The notes: generated from the sequence alone by a model not told the origin. Counted from the first letter of the stretch, positions 27,118 to 36,926 are shown. The stretch: DNA of 64,000 nucleotides from Moorella sp. E308F (GCF_006538365.1 NZ_BJKN01000002.1:709119-773118); one strand, 5' to 3'. A program made the numbers and translations.

Positions 27118-27821
27118 CGTTCGCTGGCGGTGGCATTAACCCCATGATGGGTCTGAATTAGTTCCAGCAATTTAGCCACTACTTCTTCAACTCTCATATT
27201 GGTGGTATCAATGATGACGGCGTCGGGCGCCGGCTGCAAGGGGTCAACTTCACGCTGGCTATCCTGGGCATCCCGCCGGCGGATTTCTTCCTTTATGGTT
27301 TCCAGGTCTACCGGCCGGCCAGAAGCTATGAGTTCATGGTAACGCCGCCGCGCCCTCTCTTCCAGAGAAGCCGTCAGGAAAAACTTGTAGGGCGCTTCCG
27401 GCAGAACATTGGTTCCGATATCGCGGCCGTCCATGACCACCCGGTTGGAGGCGGCCATCTGCCGCTGTAGCTCCACCAGCCGCCGCCGCACCCCAGGGAC
27501 CCGGGCGACGGTAGACACATGGTGGGAAACAGTTTCCTGCCGGATGGCCGCGGTAATTTCCTCGCTATCGCAGTAAACCTTCACCGTGCCAGCAGCCGTA
27601 TTTTCCAGCCTGATAGTAGTTGCCTCTGCCAGGGCAACCAGTTGCCGGTCGTCGGCCAGGTCTATCCCCTGGTGCAGGGCCTTCCAGGTCAGGGCCCGGT
27701 ACATGGCCCCGGTGTCGATGTATAGATAACCCAGTTTTTGCGCCAGGAGCCTGGCTGCTGTGCTTTTACCGGCCCCGGCCGGGCCGTCGATGGCTACGTT
27801 ACCGTACAATTTATTCCTCAC
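27114..27821 (-). CDS. cmk: Cytidylate kinase
   Basis: Phosphorylates CMP and dCMP. I start it at GTG 27821 because this overlaps the aroA stop (GTGA), has GGGAAG upstream, and puts the P-loop AIDGPAGAGKSTAARLLA near residue 10, as in the family; the open frame upstream only overlaps aroA. Other marks are YIDTGAMYRALTWKA near 34, VVMDGRDIGTNVLP near 127 and RRRDAQDSQREVDPL near 180. The length of 235 residues is normal. Coupled on both sides, to aroA and plsC. Confidence 0.95.
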   Translation of the reverse strand: MRNKLYGNVAIDGPAGAGKSTAARLLAQKLGYLYIDTGAMYRALTWKALHQGIDLADDRQLVALAEATTIRLENTAAGTVKVYCDSEEITAAIRQETVSHHVSTVARVPGVRRRLVELQRQMAASNRVVMDGRDIGTNVLPEAPYKFFLTASLEERARRRYHELIASGRPVDLETIKEEIRRRDAQDSQREVDPLQPAPDAVIIDTTNMRVEEVVAKLLELIQTHHGVNATASER

Positions 27822-29128
27822 TCTTCTTCCCTGACTTCTACCCCCAGCCGGGCCAGGTCGGCGGCAAAATGGGGGTAAGAAATGGCCATACATTCAGCGC
27901 CGTTGATTACCGTTGGCCCTTCGGCCACCAGGGCGGCTACCGCCAGGGCCATTCCCAGGCGGTGATCGCCGTGGCTGTCCACCACCGTTCCCTTTAGGCG
28001 GCCCCTTTTAACCCCTCTGATCAGGAATCCGTCGGGGCGTGCCTGGATACTGGCGCCCATTCTTTCCAGCTCGCGGGCCACCATGGTGATGCGGTCGCTC
28101 TCCTTCACCCGCAGTTCGGCTGCGTCGCGGATTACCGTTTCCCCTGCGGCCAGGGCGGCCGCCACTGCCAGGACCGGTATTTCATCAATGAGGCGGGGAA
28201 TGAGTTCGCCGCCCATCTCCACACCCCGGAGGCTGCTGGAAGTTACCTGGATATCACCGACTGGCTCGCCGCCGCTCTCGCCCCGGGGCGTTACCGTTAT
28301 TTGCCCCCCCATAGCCATTAGTACATCCAGGATGCCGGTGCGGGTGGGGTTTAAGTTCACATTTTTCAGGGTGATTGTGGCCCGGGGATGGATACACCCG
28401 GCAACCAGGAAAAAAGCCGCTGCCGAAATATCCCCAGGGATGCTGACGTTTAATGGCCGCAACGGCTTCTGGCCTGCGAGCCTGACAGCCAGCCCTTCGA
28501 CCTTGATAGCAGCCCCGGCTGCTTTAAGCAGGCGCTCACTGTGATCCCGCGAGCGGCAGGGTTCAATAATAACCGTCTCCCCGGGGGCAAAAAGGCCGGC
28601 CAGGAGCAGGGCCGATTTTACCTGGGCACTGGCCACCGGCAGGGTATAGGTAAGGGGTTGCAGGTTACCCCCCTGGATACTTAAGGGGGCCAGTTCCCCG
28701 CCCTGGCGTCCCCAGATTCTGGCCCCCATGGCGGCGAGGGGCCGGGTCACCCGGCCCATGGGCCGGCGGCGCAGGGAGGCGTCGCCGGTAATCACGCTGT
28801 AAAAGGGCTGCCCGGCCAGCACCCCCAGGAGGAGGCGCATGGTGGTACCGGAATTACCAGCATCGAGGATCGCTTCCGGCTCTTGCAAGGAACTCAACCC
28901 TTCACCGCGGACAACTACCCGGCCTTCGTGGGGGCCATTAATCTCTACTCCCAGTTCCTTAAGACATCTTAAAGTGCTGAGGCAGTCGGCTCCCTCCAGG
29001 AAACCCTCGATGACCGTTGTCCCTTCGGCGAGAGCCCCGATGATGGCTGCCCGGTGGGAAATAGATTTATCCCCCGGCGGTCTCAAACTTCCCGCCAGGG
29101 ATGGCGACGGCCTGATAATAAGCTGCAT
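27818..29128 (-). CDS. aroA: 3-phosphoshikimate 1-carboxyvinyltransferase (EPSP synthase)
   Basis: Joins shikimate 3-phosphate and phosphoenolpyruvate, the sixth step of the shikimate pathway. The 436 residues show PGDKSISHRAAIIGALAEG near residue 18, LDAGNSGTTMRLLLG near 88, SLRRRPMGRV near 115, and KVESDR-like KESDRITMVARELERMG and DSHGDHRLGMALAVAAL near the C-terminus. It lies 60 bases after tyrA on the same strand and overlaps cmk. Confidence 0.97.
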   Translation of the reverse strand: MQLIIRPSPSLAGSLRPPGDKSISHRAAIIGALAEGTTVIEGFLEGADCLSTLRCLKELGVEINGPHEGRVVVRGEGLSSLQEPEAILDAGNSGTTMRLLLGVLAGQPFYSVITGDASLRRRPMGRVTRPLAAMGARIWGRQGGELAPLSIQGGNLQPLTYTLPVASAQVKSALLLAGLFAPGETVIIEPCRSRDHSERLLKAAGAAIKVEGLAVRLAGQKPLRPLNVSIPGDISAAAFFLVAGCIHPRATITLKNVNLNPTRTGILDVLMAMGGQITVTPRGESGGEPVGDIQVTSSSLRGVEMGGELIPRLIDEIPVLAVAAALAAGETVIRDAAELRVKESDRITMVARELERMGASIQARPDGFLIRGVKRGRLKGTVVDSHGDHRLGMALAVAALVAEGPTVINGAECMAISYPHFAADLARLGVEVREEE

Positions 29129-29188
29129 TCTTTTCCTCCTGATTCCCCTTCCAAACTACCAGGAATATCTACCGGTGTCAAGCAGTTC

Positions 29189-30361
29189 CTACAACTTCCG
29201 GGCGTTAATACCCCTGCTTTGTAATATTTCCAGGGCTTTGGCGGCAGCGGCGGCTGTGGTAAAGCCCAGGCGGATGCTGCCTCCTTCCCCCTCCCGCACC
29301 CGGAGGATTTCGATGTCAATAATATTAATACCGGCATTACCCAGGGCCGTAGCCATGGCACCGATGACCCCCGGCCGGTCGGGGACGGTCACCACCAGCT
29401 CATGGAGGGCGGGCAGCAAGCCCTTTTGCCGCGCCGGCACCTGGGCCCTTAAAGAGCAGGCCTGCTGTAAAACGGCCTGCAGGTCCTCTATGTCACCCCG
29501 GGCAATCATCCCCTCCAGGGATTCCACCTGGCGGCGCCAGCATTTTAACAAAGTAAGAATAGCCTGGCGGTTGTGGAGAAAAATATCCCGCCACATGACC
29601 GGGTCGCCCGCAGCGATGCGGGTTGTATCCCGGAAACCGCCGGCAGCCAGCATCAATGTTAGGGGATGCTCCCGGGAAAGAATGCCGGCGGTTTGCATCA
29701 GGCTGACGGCTAATAGATGAGGTAAATGGCTGATCCCGGCAACCACCAGGTCGTGCTCCTCCGGGTCCATGGTTATAACCCTTGCTCCCATCACCCGGAA
29801 CAGCTCTTCCAGGCGTTGCAAGGCCCCGGCATCGGTGGCCGGTGTTGGCGTCAAAACATAGACCGCATTTTCCAGGAGATAACGGTCGGCGGCCTTGATG
29901 CCGGCCCGCTCGGAACCGGCCATGGGATGACCGCCGACATAAAAGGCCCGGGGCTGGAGAATACTTTCCAGTTCCCGGACAATGGCTCCTTTGACGCTGC
30001 CGGTATCGGTAACAACGGTCCCCGGCGCCAGGAACGGGGCGATAACCCCGGCTACCTGGCTTAAAGTGCCGACAGGTACGGCCAGGATAACCACCTCAGC
30101 CCCGGCGACTGCTTCCTCCGGGCAGGAAGCCTTGCGGTTGATGGCACCAAGTTGCATGGCCGCCTGGATGGCCTCAACCTCGCGGTCATAGCCCGCCACT
30201 TCCCGGGCCAGGCCTCCCTGCAACAGGGCCAGGCCCAGGGAACCGCCAATCAGGCCCAGGCCGATAATGGCCATCCTTTCAACCAGGGGACCGGCCCCTT
30301 TATTGCCGCTTATTTTCCCGGCCGGAGGTGCTACCGGAACCGGGTCCCGGTCTAGCTGCAA
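29189..30361 (-). CDS. tyrA: Prephenate dehydrogenase with C-terminal ACT domain
   Basis: Oxidises prephenate to 4-hydroxyphenylpyruvate for tyrosine. The nucleotide loop IIGLGLIGGSLGLALLQGG lies near residue 32, GHPMAGSERAGI near 142, and an ACT domain (about 322-390, beginning VTVPDRPGVIGAMATALG) probably mediates tyrosine inhibition. The start is TTG at 30361 with AGGGGGG eight bases upstream; this overlaps the pheA stop and leaves an N-terminal tail of about 29 residues, rich in proline, before the Rossmann fold. A start at the internal ATG is possible but has a badly spaced site. Coupled to pheA. Confidence 0.94.
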   Translation of the reverse strand: MQLDRDPVPVAPPAGKISGNKGAGPLVERMAIIGLGLIGGSLGLALLQGGLAREVAGYDREVEAIQAAMQLGAINRKASCPEEAVAGAEVVILAVPVGTLSQVAGVIAPFLAPGTVVTDTGSVKGAIVRELESILQPRAFYVGGHPMAGSERAGIKAADRYLLENAVYVLTPTPATDAGALQRLEELFRVMGARVITMDPEEHDLVVAGISHLPHLLAVSLMQTAGILSREHPLTLMLAAGGFRDTTRIAAGDPVMWRDIFLHNRQAILTLLKCWRRQVESLEGMIARGDIEDLQAVLQQACSLRAQVPARQKGLLPALHELVVTVPDRPGVIGAMATALGNAGINIIDIEILRVREGEGGSIRLGFTTAAAAAKALEILQSRGINARKL

Positions 30362-31212
30362 CTGGTTTCCCCCCTGTCCTGGGAGTAAGATCCCAGGATT
30401 TTTAATAAACCCGTCCTGGATTTCAGGCCTGCCAGCACTTCTTTTAATGGTGATGCCGTGGCTTTGCCCTCGCAGTCAATAAAGAAAAGGTATTCCCCCA
30501 GTTCCTTTTTGGTCGGACGGGATTCAATACGGGTCAAATTTATGCCGGCTTCAGCAAAATCCTTTAAAATGGCATAAAGACTTCCCGGGCGGTTGGCCAG
30601 GGCAGCCACCACCAGGGAGGTCTTGTAAGGTCCGGGGAGGGACGGTGCCTCCCGGCCCAGGACCCAGAAACGAGTCTTGTTATCCTGGTAATCCTGGATG
30701 CTTGTTGCCAGTACCGGTAGCTGGTAAAGCCTGGCGGCAAAAGCCGAAGCGATGGCCGCCAGTTCCGGCCTCTGGCGGGCCTCCCTGGCAGCCTCAGCCG
30801 TACTGGTAACCGCCTTAAGTTTTGCTCCAGGGAGGTTAGTGGCCAGGTAATGGCGGCACTGGGCCAGGGCCTGGGGGTGGGACCAGACTTCCCGGATGGC
30901 CGTCATTTCTTTTGCCCGGCCCAATAGGCAGTGGCAGACCGGCAATACTACTTCGCCGATTACCTTAAGCCCTTCTTCCTCCAGGACCAGGTCCAGGGTG
31001 AGGTTCACCGCTCCTTCGATGGAGTTTTCCACCGGTAAAATCCCTGCTCCTGCCTGGTGGTTCTGGACTGCGGCCAGGACTTCCGGGAGGCTCAGGCAGG
31101 TCAGGAAATTATCCGCCCCTGCCTGCCAGTTGCGATCTACCCGCCGTGCCCAGGCAACTGCCGCCTCATGGGAAAAAGTCCCGGGGGGCCCCAGGTAAGC
31201 TATAGCCTTCAT
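30352..31212 (-). CDS. pheA: Prephenate dehydratase
   Basis: Turns prephenate into phenylpyruvate for phenylalanine. It is the monofunctional type, 286 residues. The N-terminus reads [33 protein letters not shown] segment is near residue 60, and the [10 protein letters not shown] active-site threonine is near 178. The C-terminal ACT domain (about 195-275) carries the phenylalanine-binding [12 protein letters not shown] motif. It overlaps aroF by four bases (ATGA) and tyrA by ten, so the three genes form a tight unit. Confidence 0.95.
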   Translation of the reverse strand: MKAIAYLGPPGTFSHEAAVAWARRVDRNWQAGADNFLTCLSLPEVLAAVQNHQAGAGILPVENSIEGAVNLTLDLVLEEEGLKVIGEVVLPVCHCLLGRAKEMTAIREVWSHPQALAQCRHYLATNLPGAKLKAVTSTAEAAREARQRPELAAIASAFAARLYQLPVLATSIQDYQDNKTRFWVLGREAPSLPGPYKTSLVVAALANRPGSLYAILKDFAEAGINLTRIESRPTKKELGEYLFFIDCEGKATASPLKEVLAGLKSRTGLLKILGSYSQDRGETSCS

Positions 31213-32237
31213 GATACCAGATGCCCCAGTTCCCGCTCGCCGGCAGCGATTATGGGCCGGATTTCCTGTACCAGGCGGGCAAATTGCTCCGGTGTCAGGG
31301 ACTGGGGGCCGTCGGAGAGGGCTTCCTGGGGGTTGGGGTGCACCTCGATCATTAAGCCGTCGGCACCGGCAGCCAGGGCGGCCCTGGCCATGGGCGCGAC
31401 CATAAACTTGCGCCCGGTCCCGTGGCTGGGATCGACAATGACCGGCAGGTGGGATAAATGCTTTACTGCCGGTACGGCGCTCAGGTCCAGGGTATTGCGG
31501 GTGTACGTCTCAAAGGTACGAATGCCCCGCTCGCATAAGATGACATGGCTGTTACCTTCAGCGAGGATATATTCGGCGGCCAGGAGCCATTCCTCAATGG
31601 TCGCCGAGAGGCCGCGTTTCAAAAGCACCGGCTTTTGGGTGCGGCCCACGGCCTGGAGCAGGGCGAAGTTTTGCATGTTCCGGGAACCGATTTGCAGTAC
31701 ATCGGCAACCTGCGCAACTTCAGTGACCAAGGCCGGGTCCATGATCTCCGTCACCACGGGCAAACCGGTAACTTCCCGGGCTTCGGCCAGGAATTCCAGG
31801 CCTTTGGCGGCCAGGCCCTGGAAGGAGTAAGGTGAGCTGCGGGGTTTATAGGCTCCTCCCCGCAGCATGGTCGCCCCGGCCTCCCGGACGGCCATGGCGG
31901 TTTCCAGGAGCTGCTCCCGGCTCTCCACCGCGCAGGGTCCGGCGATAATCTGCACCTGGCGGCCGCCGACGGTCAAATCCCCTACAGGTACCACGGTGTC
32001 CTCGGGGTGAAAATCCCGGCCGGCCAGCTTGTAGGGCTGTAAAATGGGCACCACCTTTTCCACCCCGGGCAGGGCGGCCAGGGTTTCAGACTTCAGACGT
32101 GTCTTATCACCAATAGCACCGATTATTGTCCGTTCTACTCCCCGGGAAAGGTGTACCTTGAAACCCTCCCGTTCCAGGCGCGCTATCACCGCCTGCTGTT
32201 CCTCTGAAGTTGCTCCGGGCTCCATGATAATGATCAT
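31209..32237 (-). CDS. aroF: 3-deoxy-7-phosphoheptulonate synthase (type I-beta, with regulatory N-domain)
   Basis: First step of aromatic amino acid synthesis, condensing phosphoenolpyruvate and erythrose 4-phosphate. Residues 1-70 form a ferredoxin-like domain ([20 protein letters not shown], ending near [14 protein letters not shown]), the type that binds tyrosine or phenylalanine in related enzymes. The barrel follows with [17 protein letters not shown] near 95, [17 protein letters not shown] near 127, [12 protein letters not shown] near 183 and [16 protein letters not shown] near 262. The 342 residues fit. It has its own promoter and a leader with triplet repeats and a terminator (32238-32364) and is followed by pheA and tyrA. 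Confidence 0.96.
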   Translation of the reverse strand: MIIIMEPGATSEEQQAVIARLEREGFKVHLSRGVERTIIGAIGDKTRLKSETLAALPGVEKVVPILQPYKLAGRDFHPEDTVVPVGDLTVGGRQVQIIAGPCAVESREQLLETAMAVREAGATMLRGGAYKPRSSPYSFQGLAAKGLEFLAEAREVTGLPVVTEIMDPALVTEVAQVADVLQIGSRNMQNFALLQAVGRTQKPVLLKRGLSATIEEWLLAAEYILAEGNSHVILCERGIRTFETYTRNTLDLSAVPAVKHLSHLPVIVDPSHGTGRKFMVAPMARAALAAGADGLMIEVHPNPQEALSDGPQSLTPEQFARLVQEIRPIIAAGERELGHLVS

Positions 32238-32251
32238 TTGTAACCCCCCTG

Positions 32252-32288
32252 CAAAAGCAAAACGTCACCCCCGCCAGGAGTGACGTTT
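32252..32288 (-). terminator. Attenuator terminator in the aroF leader
   Basis: AACGTCAC (32287-32280) and GTGACGTT (32268-32261) form a strong stem followed by TTGCTTTTGC on the minus strand, about 15 bases before the aroF start. The loop holds CTCCTG, which can instead pair with CAGGAG at 32308-32303 at the end of the triplet repeats. An antiterminator is therefore possible. Confidence 0.8.
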
Positions 32289-32302
32289 TTGGACTTCCAT
32301 CT

Positions 32303-32362
32303 CTCCTGCCGTCCTGCCATCCTGCCATTTTAAGTAAGCCTTGAGGGTACCCTACCATACTA
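32303..32362 (-). promoter_or_regulatory. NAG-N5-NAG triplet clusters in the aroF leader
   Basis: Cluster I at the transcript 5' end reads UAG-UAUGG-UAG (32362-32352). Cluster II reads CAG-GAUGG-CAG-GACGG-CAG (32324-32306), a period of exactly eight bases, and runs into CAGGAG, which can pair with the terminator loop. The same pattern occurs before aroH. Two clusters of NAG triplets before a terminator recall the HutP target in the Bacillus hut leader, where the spacer is four bases. Confidence 0.5.
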
Positions 32363-32370
32363 CAATTTAG

Positions 32371-32399
32371 ACTATAGCACAACGCCCCCCTCCTGGCAA
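32371..32399 (-). promoter_or_regulatory. Promoter of aroF-pheA-tyrA
   Basis: TTGCCA (32399-32394) and TATAGT (32376-32371) with a 17-base spacer on the minus strand, between trpA and aroF. The transcript would start near 32364, so the aroF leader is about 127 bases long. Confidence 0.65.
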
Positions 32400-32416
32400 G
32401 GGGACTTTTATTGTTT

Positions 32417-33199
32417 TTATATAGCCTGGCGCAAACTATGCACAAGTTCTGCAGCTGCCGGCACGCCCCCTTTATGGAGCGCCTGAACAACGGCGCTGCC
32501 GACGATGATGCCGTCGCAGAGGGGAGCCAGGAGCCTGGCTTGCTCAGGATGGCTGATGCCGAATCCTACCCCCAGGGGGAGGTCCGTTGTCTCCCGTACC
32601 CTGGCGAGATACGCCGCAATCCCGGGGGGCAGGCTTTCCCTGGCCCCGGTTACCCCGGTCAGGGAAACGCAGTAGATAAAGCCCTGCGCTGCCGCGGCAA
32701 TTTGCTGCAGGCGTTCTGCCGGCGTCGTCGGCGCCACCAGGGGAATGGCCGCTAGTTTTACCGCTGCTAATTTTTCCCGCAAAGGGGCGCTTTCTTCCAG
32801 GGGCAGGTCGGGAACGATCAGGCCGTCTACCCCGGCAGCGGCCAGGTCGGCAGCCAGCGCTGCCAGGCCGTACTGGAGGAGGGGGTTGTAGTAGCTCATG
32901 AGGACCAGGGGCAGGCTCACCCGGGAGCGCAAATCCTTTACCAGGTCCAGGATCTTCCTTAAATTCGTCCCCCTGGCCAGGGCGCGGGTGCTGGCGGCCT
33001 GGATGACCGGGCCATCGGCCACGGGGTCGGAGAAGGGTACCCCCAGCTCAATGATATCAACCCCGGCTGCCGCCAGCTTCTCAACGGCTGCCGCCGTAAC
33101 CTCCAGGGAAGGATCCCCGGCACAAAGGTAGACGATTAAGGCCTTGCGCCCTTCCTTTTCCCGGGCGGCAAAGGTCGCGCTGATCCTCTCAACACCCAT
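32417..33199 (-). CDS. trpA: Tryptophan synthase alpha subunit
   Basis: Cleaves indole 3-glycerol phosphate to indole, which passes to TrpB. I start at ATG 33199 (260 residues) because AGGAGGGAGGAG precedes it and it overlaps the trpB end; the longer frame only runs into trpB. Marks are AYLCAGDP-like [11 protein letters not shown] near residue 22, [17 protein letters not shown] near 48, [12 protein letters not shown] near 102, [12 protein letters not shown] near 127 and [11 protein letters not shown] near 207. Last gene of the trp operon; a separate promoter for aroF follows. Confidence 0.96.
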   Translation of the reverse strand: MGVERISATFAAREKEGRKALIVYLCAGDPSLEVTAAAVEKLAAAGVDIIELGVPFSDPVADGPVIQAASTRALARGTNLRKILDLVKDLRSRVSLPLVLMSYYNPLLQYGLAALAADLAAAGVDGLIVPDLPLEESAPLREKLAAVKLAAIPLVAPTTPAERLQQIAAAAQGFIYCVSLTGVTGARESLPPGIAAYLARVRETTDLPLGVGFGISHPEQARLLAPLCDGIIVGSAVVQALHKGGVPAAAELVHSLRQAI

Positions 33200-34394
33200 G
33201 GTTTTCTCCTCCCTCCTGGAGCACAGCCTCCACCTGCTGGACGTCCTTATCGCCGCGGCCGGAAAGATTAACAACGATAATTTCCTCCTGTGATAACCCG
33301 GGGGCCACTTTCATGGCCAGAGCCACGGCATGGGCGCTTTCCAGGGCCGGGATGATGCCTTCGGTACGGCTCAGCAGTTGAAAGGCCTCCAGTGCCTCGG
33401 CGTCAGTAATGGCCACATAGGTGGCCCGGCCGCTGTCTTTAAGGTAGCTATGCTCCGGTCCTACGCCGGGATAATCGAGGCCGGCTGAGAGCGAGTATAC
33501 CGGCTTGATCTGGCCGTTTTCGTCCTGGACGATATAGCTGTAAGATCCCTGGAAAACGCCGGGCCGGCCGGCAGTTAACGAGGCTGCATGCCGGCCGGTA
33601 TTTAACCCTCGCCCGGCCGCTTCAGCGCCCCACAGCTTGACACCGGTGTCCTGGATAAAGGGATAAAAGATGCCCATGGCGTTACTGCCCCCCCCTACAC
33701 AGGCAATGAGGTGGTCTGGCAGGCGGCCTGTAGCCTCCAGGACCTGCTGCCGCGTTTCTGCACCGATGACGGCCTGGAAGTCCCGGACCATCATGGGGTA
33801 GGGGTGGGGACCAACAACTGAACCGATTAGATAATAGGTGGTCCGGACATTGGTAACCCAGTCCCGCAGGGCTTCATTAACGGCATCCTTTAAAGTTCGG
33901 CTGCCGGCTGCCACGGGGATTACCCTGGCCCCCAGGAGTTCCATGCGAAAGACATTCAGGGCCTGGCGGCGGGTATCTTCTTCCCCCATGTAAATTTCGC
34001 ATTCCATTCCCAGGAGGGCGGCCACGGTGGCTGTGGCCACCCCGTGCTGGCCGGCACCGGTTTCGGCAATAAGGCGTTTTTTGCCCATGCGCCGGGCGAG
34101 CAAAGCCTGGCCCAGGGCGTTATTCAGCTTGTGGGAACCGGTATGGTTAAGATCCTCGCGCTTCAGGTAAATCCGGGCCCCGCCCAGGTGCCTGGTGAGA
34201 TTGGCTGCGAAATATAGAGGTGTCGGCCGGCCGGCGTACTGCTCAAGGTAATATTTTAATTCCCTTTGAAAGGTGGGATCCTCCCTGGCCTCCCGGTATG
34301 CCTTTTCGATTTCCTTAAGGGCCGGCATGAGGGTTTCGGGTACGAAGCGCCCGCCGTAGGGACCAAAATGCCCCCGGCTGTCTGGTAATGCCAT
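33189..34394 (-). CDS. trpB: Tryptophan synthase beta subunit
   Basis: PLP enzyme that makes tryptophan from indole and serine. The 401 residues match the TrpB1 type. Motifs are [17 protein letters not shown] near the start, the PLP lysine in [17 protein letters not shown] near residue 88, [20 protein letters not shown] near 108, [16 protein letters not shown] near 232 and [12 protein letters not shown] near 378. It lies 38 bases after trpF and overlaps trpA. Confidence 0.97.
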   Translation of the reverse strand: MALPDSRGHFGPYGGRFVPETLMPALKEIEKAYREAREDPTFQRELKYYLEQYAGRPTPLYFAANLTRHLGGARIYLKREDLNHTGSHKLNNALGQALLARRMGKKRLIAETGAGQHGVATATVAALLGMECEIYMGEEDTRRQALNVFRMELLGARVIPVAAGSRTLKDAVNEALRDWVTNVRTTYYLIGSVVGPHPYPMMVRDFQAVIGAETRQQVLEATGRLPDHLIACVGGGSNAMGIFYPFIQDTGVKLWGAEAAGRGLNTGRHAASLTAGRPGVFQGSYSYIVQDENGQIKPVYSLSAGLDYPGVGPEHSYLKDSGRATYVAITDAEALEAFQLLSRTEGIIPALESAHAVALAMKVAPGLSQEEIIVVNLSGRGDKDVQQVEAVLQEGGENHGC

Positions 34395-34432
34395 ATTGCG
34401 TTTACCTCCGTATCAGTATTTTCACCTCTTCG

Positions 34433-35089
34433 CTAGGGGTGATGCAGTGGTGGACGGCTGACCTGCTCTTCAGCTTCCCTCACAGCCTGTAGAAATGAAA
34501 CTATTTTGGCCGGATCCTTGCGGCCGTTTGTTTCCACGCCGCTGGCGACATCGACGGCATAGGGCCGCACGGTACGGATGGCGGTGCCAACATTTTCGGG
34601 TGTCAGGCCCCCGGCCAGGATGATAGGCCGGCCCCGGGCCACGGCATCTTTGGCCAGTTCCCAGTTAAAGGTCCGGCCGCTGCCGCCGGCAACCCCCGGG
34701 ACGTAAGCATCCAGGAGGAAGCCCTGTACCTCCGGGTAATAGTCCATGGCCTGGACAAAGCTTGCATCCCGTACCCGGAAAGCTTTAATAAGTCGCTGAG
34801 AAAGCCCGCGGCAGTATTCCGGCGGCTCATCACCATGGAGCTGAAGGACATCCAGGCGGCAGAAGGTAGCTATTTCCATGAGACTGTAGCGGGGCTCATT
34901 CACGAAAACGCCTACCGTCGTGGTAAAGGGCGGCAGCTTCATTATTATCTCCCGGGCGGCTTCCGGGTTTATCTGCCTGGGGCTTCTGGCAAAGACAAAA
35001 CCAAGGGTATCGACGCCGGCGTTCAGGACCAGCCGGGCTTCTTCATAGCTCCGGATGCCGCAAATTTTTACCCTGACCATTAACGCCAC
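34433..35089 (-). CDS. trpF: Phosphoribosylanthranilate isomerase
   Basis: Isomerises N-(5-phosphoribosyl)anthranilate in tryptophan synthesis. The 218 residues form a beta/alpha barrel with VKICGIRSYEEARL at the start (catalytic cysteine), LQLHGDEPPEYC near residue 82, FLLDAYVPGVAGGSGRTFNW near 125-144, LAGGLTPENVGTAI near 157 and VDVASGVETNGRKDPAKI near 178. It follows trpC by 12 bases. Confidence 0.95.
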   Translation of the reverse strand: MALMVRVKICGIRSYEEARLVLNAGVDTLGFVFARSPRQINPEAAREIIMKLPPFTTTVGVFVNEPRYSLMEIATFCRLDVLQLHGDEPPEYCRGLSQRLIKAFRVRDASFVQAMDYYPEVQGFLLDAYVPGVAGGSGRTFNWELAKDAVARGRPIILAGGLTPENVGTAIRTVRPYAVDVASGVETNGRKDPAKIVSFLQAVREAEEQVSRPPLHHP

Positions 35090-35101
35090 TCCTGTTATGA
35101 T

Positions 35102-35890
35102 TTAGGATAGACTCAACTCGGCAATTTTTAACTTTACATCCCCCGCTGTCATCAGGGCTTCCCCCACCAGGATGGCATCAACGCCAACCTCAGCTACCAG
35201 GGCCGCATCGGCCCGGCTCATGATCCCGCTTTCACTGACCACCACCGGCCCCGGGGGGATCAAGGGCCGTAAAGCAAGGGTGGTATGCAGGTCGACTTTA
35301 AAGGTCCGTAAATCCCGGTTGTTGATGCCGATAATCCCGGCGCCGGCCTGGAGGGCTACTTCAACTTCTGCCTCCGTATGGACTTCTACCAGGGCTCCCA
35401 GCTTAAGCTTATCCGCCAGGGCCAGGTATTCCTGCAGTTCTGCCGGCTCCAGGGCGGCAACAATTAGCAGCACAGCATCGGCACCTAAAGCCCGGGCTTC
35501 ATAAATCTGGTAGGGGTCAACAATAAAATCCTTGCGGAGCAGCGGCAGGGGGGTTACCTGCCGCACCCGGGACAGGTACTCCGGCTTACCCTTGAAGAAA
35601 CGCCAGTCTGTTAATACGGAAATGGCCGCCGCCCCGGCAGCTGTATAAAGCCGGGCCTGCTCCTCCGGGTCAAAGGCGGCCCGGATCAGGCCCCGGGAAG
35701 GTGAAGCCTGCTTTAATTCGGCAATGAGGTTCAGGCCGGCCCCCCGGCGCCGCAGGGCGGCGCGAAAATCCCCGGTCAAGGGTAGATTTTTTACCTCCCT
35801 TTCCAGTTGGGCCAGGGGCCTTTGCTCCCTGGCAACCGCCACTTCCCGGCGTTTATGGGCCAGAATCTCCGCCAGCATCAGGCAGCCCAT
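35102..35890 (-). CDS. trpC: Indole-3-glycerol phosphate synthase
   Basis: Closes the indole ring in tryptophan synthesis. Up to 262 residues. Landmarks are LIAELKQASPSRGLI near residue 56, SVLTDWRFFKGKPEYL near 88, LLRKDFIVDPYQIYEARALGADAVLLI near 113, LVEVHTEAEVEVAL near 157 and GINNRDLRTFKVD near 178. Two starts are possible: ATG 35890, and ATG 35878, which overlaps the trpD stop (TGATG) and gives MLAEILAHKRREV, the usual N-terminus. Confidence 0.95.
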   Translation of the reverse strand: MGCLMLAEILAHKRREVAVAREQRPLAQLEREVKNLPLTGDFRAALRRRGAGLNLIAELKQASPSRGLIRAAFDPEEQARLYTAAGAAAISVLTDWRFFKGKPEYLSRVRQVTPLPLLRKDFIVDPYQIYEARALGADAVLLIVAALEPAELQEYLALADKLKLGALVEVHTEAEVEVALQAGAGIIGINNRDLRTFKVDLHTTLALRPLIPPGPVVVSESGIMSRADAALVAEVGVDAILVGEALMTAGDVKLKIAELSLS

Positions 35891-36918
35891 CTTTCTATCC
35901 AGGCCGTCATATCTTGTAGTTTGGCCATGGCGGCGCCGGAATCGATACTCGTTGCCGCTGTAGCCAAAGCTCCCGGGAGGGATTTTTCTACACCCGCGGC
36001 CAGGAGGCCAAAGGCGGCATTGAGGAGAACTACGTCCCGGGCCGGGCCCTTTTCGCCCTTCAGTACGGAGCGGGTAATGGCAGCATTATCGGCTGCCGTC
36101 CCCCCGGCCAGGTCTTCTAAACCAGCCCGGGGCAGGCCGGCATCCTCGGGATAAAAGGTATAAGTGGTGAGGCTACCGTGATCCAGGCAGGTTATTTTCG
36201 TAGGTCCGGTGGTTGTGACTTCGTCCAGGCCGTCGCTGCCGTGGACCACGTAAGCCCGACGGCTCCCCAGCCGCCCCAGGACAGCGGCTACTGTTTCCGT
36301 TAAAGAAGGATCATAAACGCCTACCAGCTGGCAGGGTGCACCGGCCGGGTTGGTCAGGGGACCAAGGAGGTTAAAGACGGTGCGGATGCCGATTTCCCGG
36401 CGCGGGCCGGCGGCATACTTCATGGCACCGTGGAATACCGGGGCAAAAAGGAAGGCCATGCCCACCTCATCCAGGCAGCGTGCCACGGCTGCCGGCGGCA
36501 GGTCAACCTTGATTCCCAGGGCTTCCAGCACATCGGCGCTGCCGCAGCGGCTGGATACGGAACGATTACCGTGTTTGGCTACGGCCACCCCGGCGCCGGC
36601 AATAACGAAGGCAGCCGTGGTGGAAATGTTAAAAGTATGGCGACCGTCACCGCCGGTCCCGCAGGTGTCAATAAATACCTGGTGGCGGGTGGTGATGCCG
36701 GCAGCCCGGCGCCGCATGCTCCGGGCAAAGCCGGTGATTTCTTCTACCGTTTCACCCTTCAGGCGCAGGGCTGTAAGGAAGGCAGCTATCTGGGCCGGGG
36801 TAGCCTCGCCTGTCATGATGATATCCATTGCTTGCTCAGCTTCGGTTTCACTTAAATCCTGGCCAGCTACCACCTGGCCAATTAGGGACTTTAACACTCT
36901 GCTCCTCTCCCCTCGCAA
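35878..36918 (-). CDS. trpD: Anthranilate phosphoribosyltransferase
   Basis: Transfers phosphoribosyl from PRPP to anthranilate. The 346 residues show the family's DTCGTGGDGRHTFNISTTAAFVIAGAGVAVAKHGNRSVSS block, here from about residue 84, with the PRPP-binding GTGGDG and the NRS motif. ARRE-like AGPRREIGIRTVFNLLGPLTNPAG near 168 and VHGSDGLDE near 224 follow. It overlaps trpC and sits nine bases after trpG. Confidence 0.96.
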   Translation of the reverse strand: MRGERSRVLKSLIGQVVAGQDLSETEAEQAMDIIMTGEATPAQIAAFLTALRLKGETVEEITGFARSMRRRAAGITTRHQVFIDTCGTGGDGRHTFNISTTAAFVIAGAGVAVAKHGNRSVSSRCGSADVLEALGIKVDLPPAAVARCLDEVGMAFLFAPVFHGAMKYAAGPRREIGIRTVFNLLGPLTNPAGAPCQLVGVYDPSLTETVAAVLGRLGSRRAYVVHGSDGLDEVTTTGPTKITCLDHGSLTTYTFYPEDAGLPRAGLEDLAGGTAADNAAITRSVLKGEKGPARDVVLLNAAFGLLAAGVEKSLPGALATAATSIDSGAAMAKLQDMTAWIERWAA

Positions 36919-36926
36919 AGGATAGT

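Noticed and set aside
32378-32405. CCCCT/AGGGG hairpin after trpA as a terminator
   Set aside because: No T-tract follows on the minus strand, and the sequence contains the -35 region of the aroF promoter.
32238-32416. T-box leader before aroF
   Set aside because: A GGTACC sequence is present, but not the T-box TGGNACCGCG block, and there is no specifier-loop architecture.
32107-32490. 127-aa open frame through the aroF leader
   Set aside because: It crosses the trpA end, the promoter and the terminator and overlaps aroF out of frame. It carries a single Trp codon in the repeat, so it is not an attenuation peptide either.
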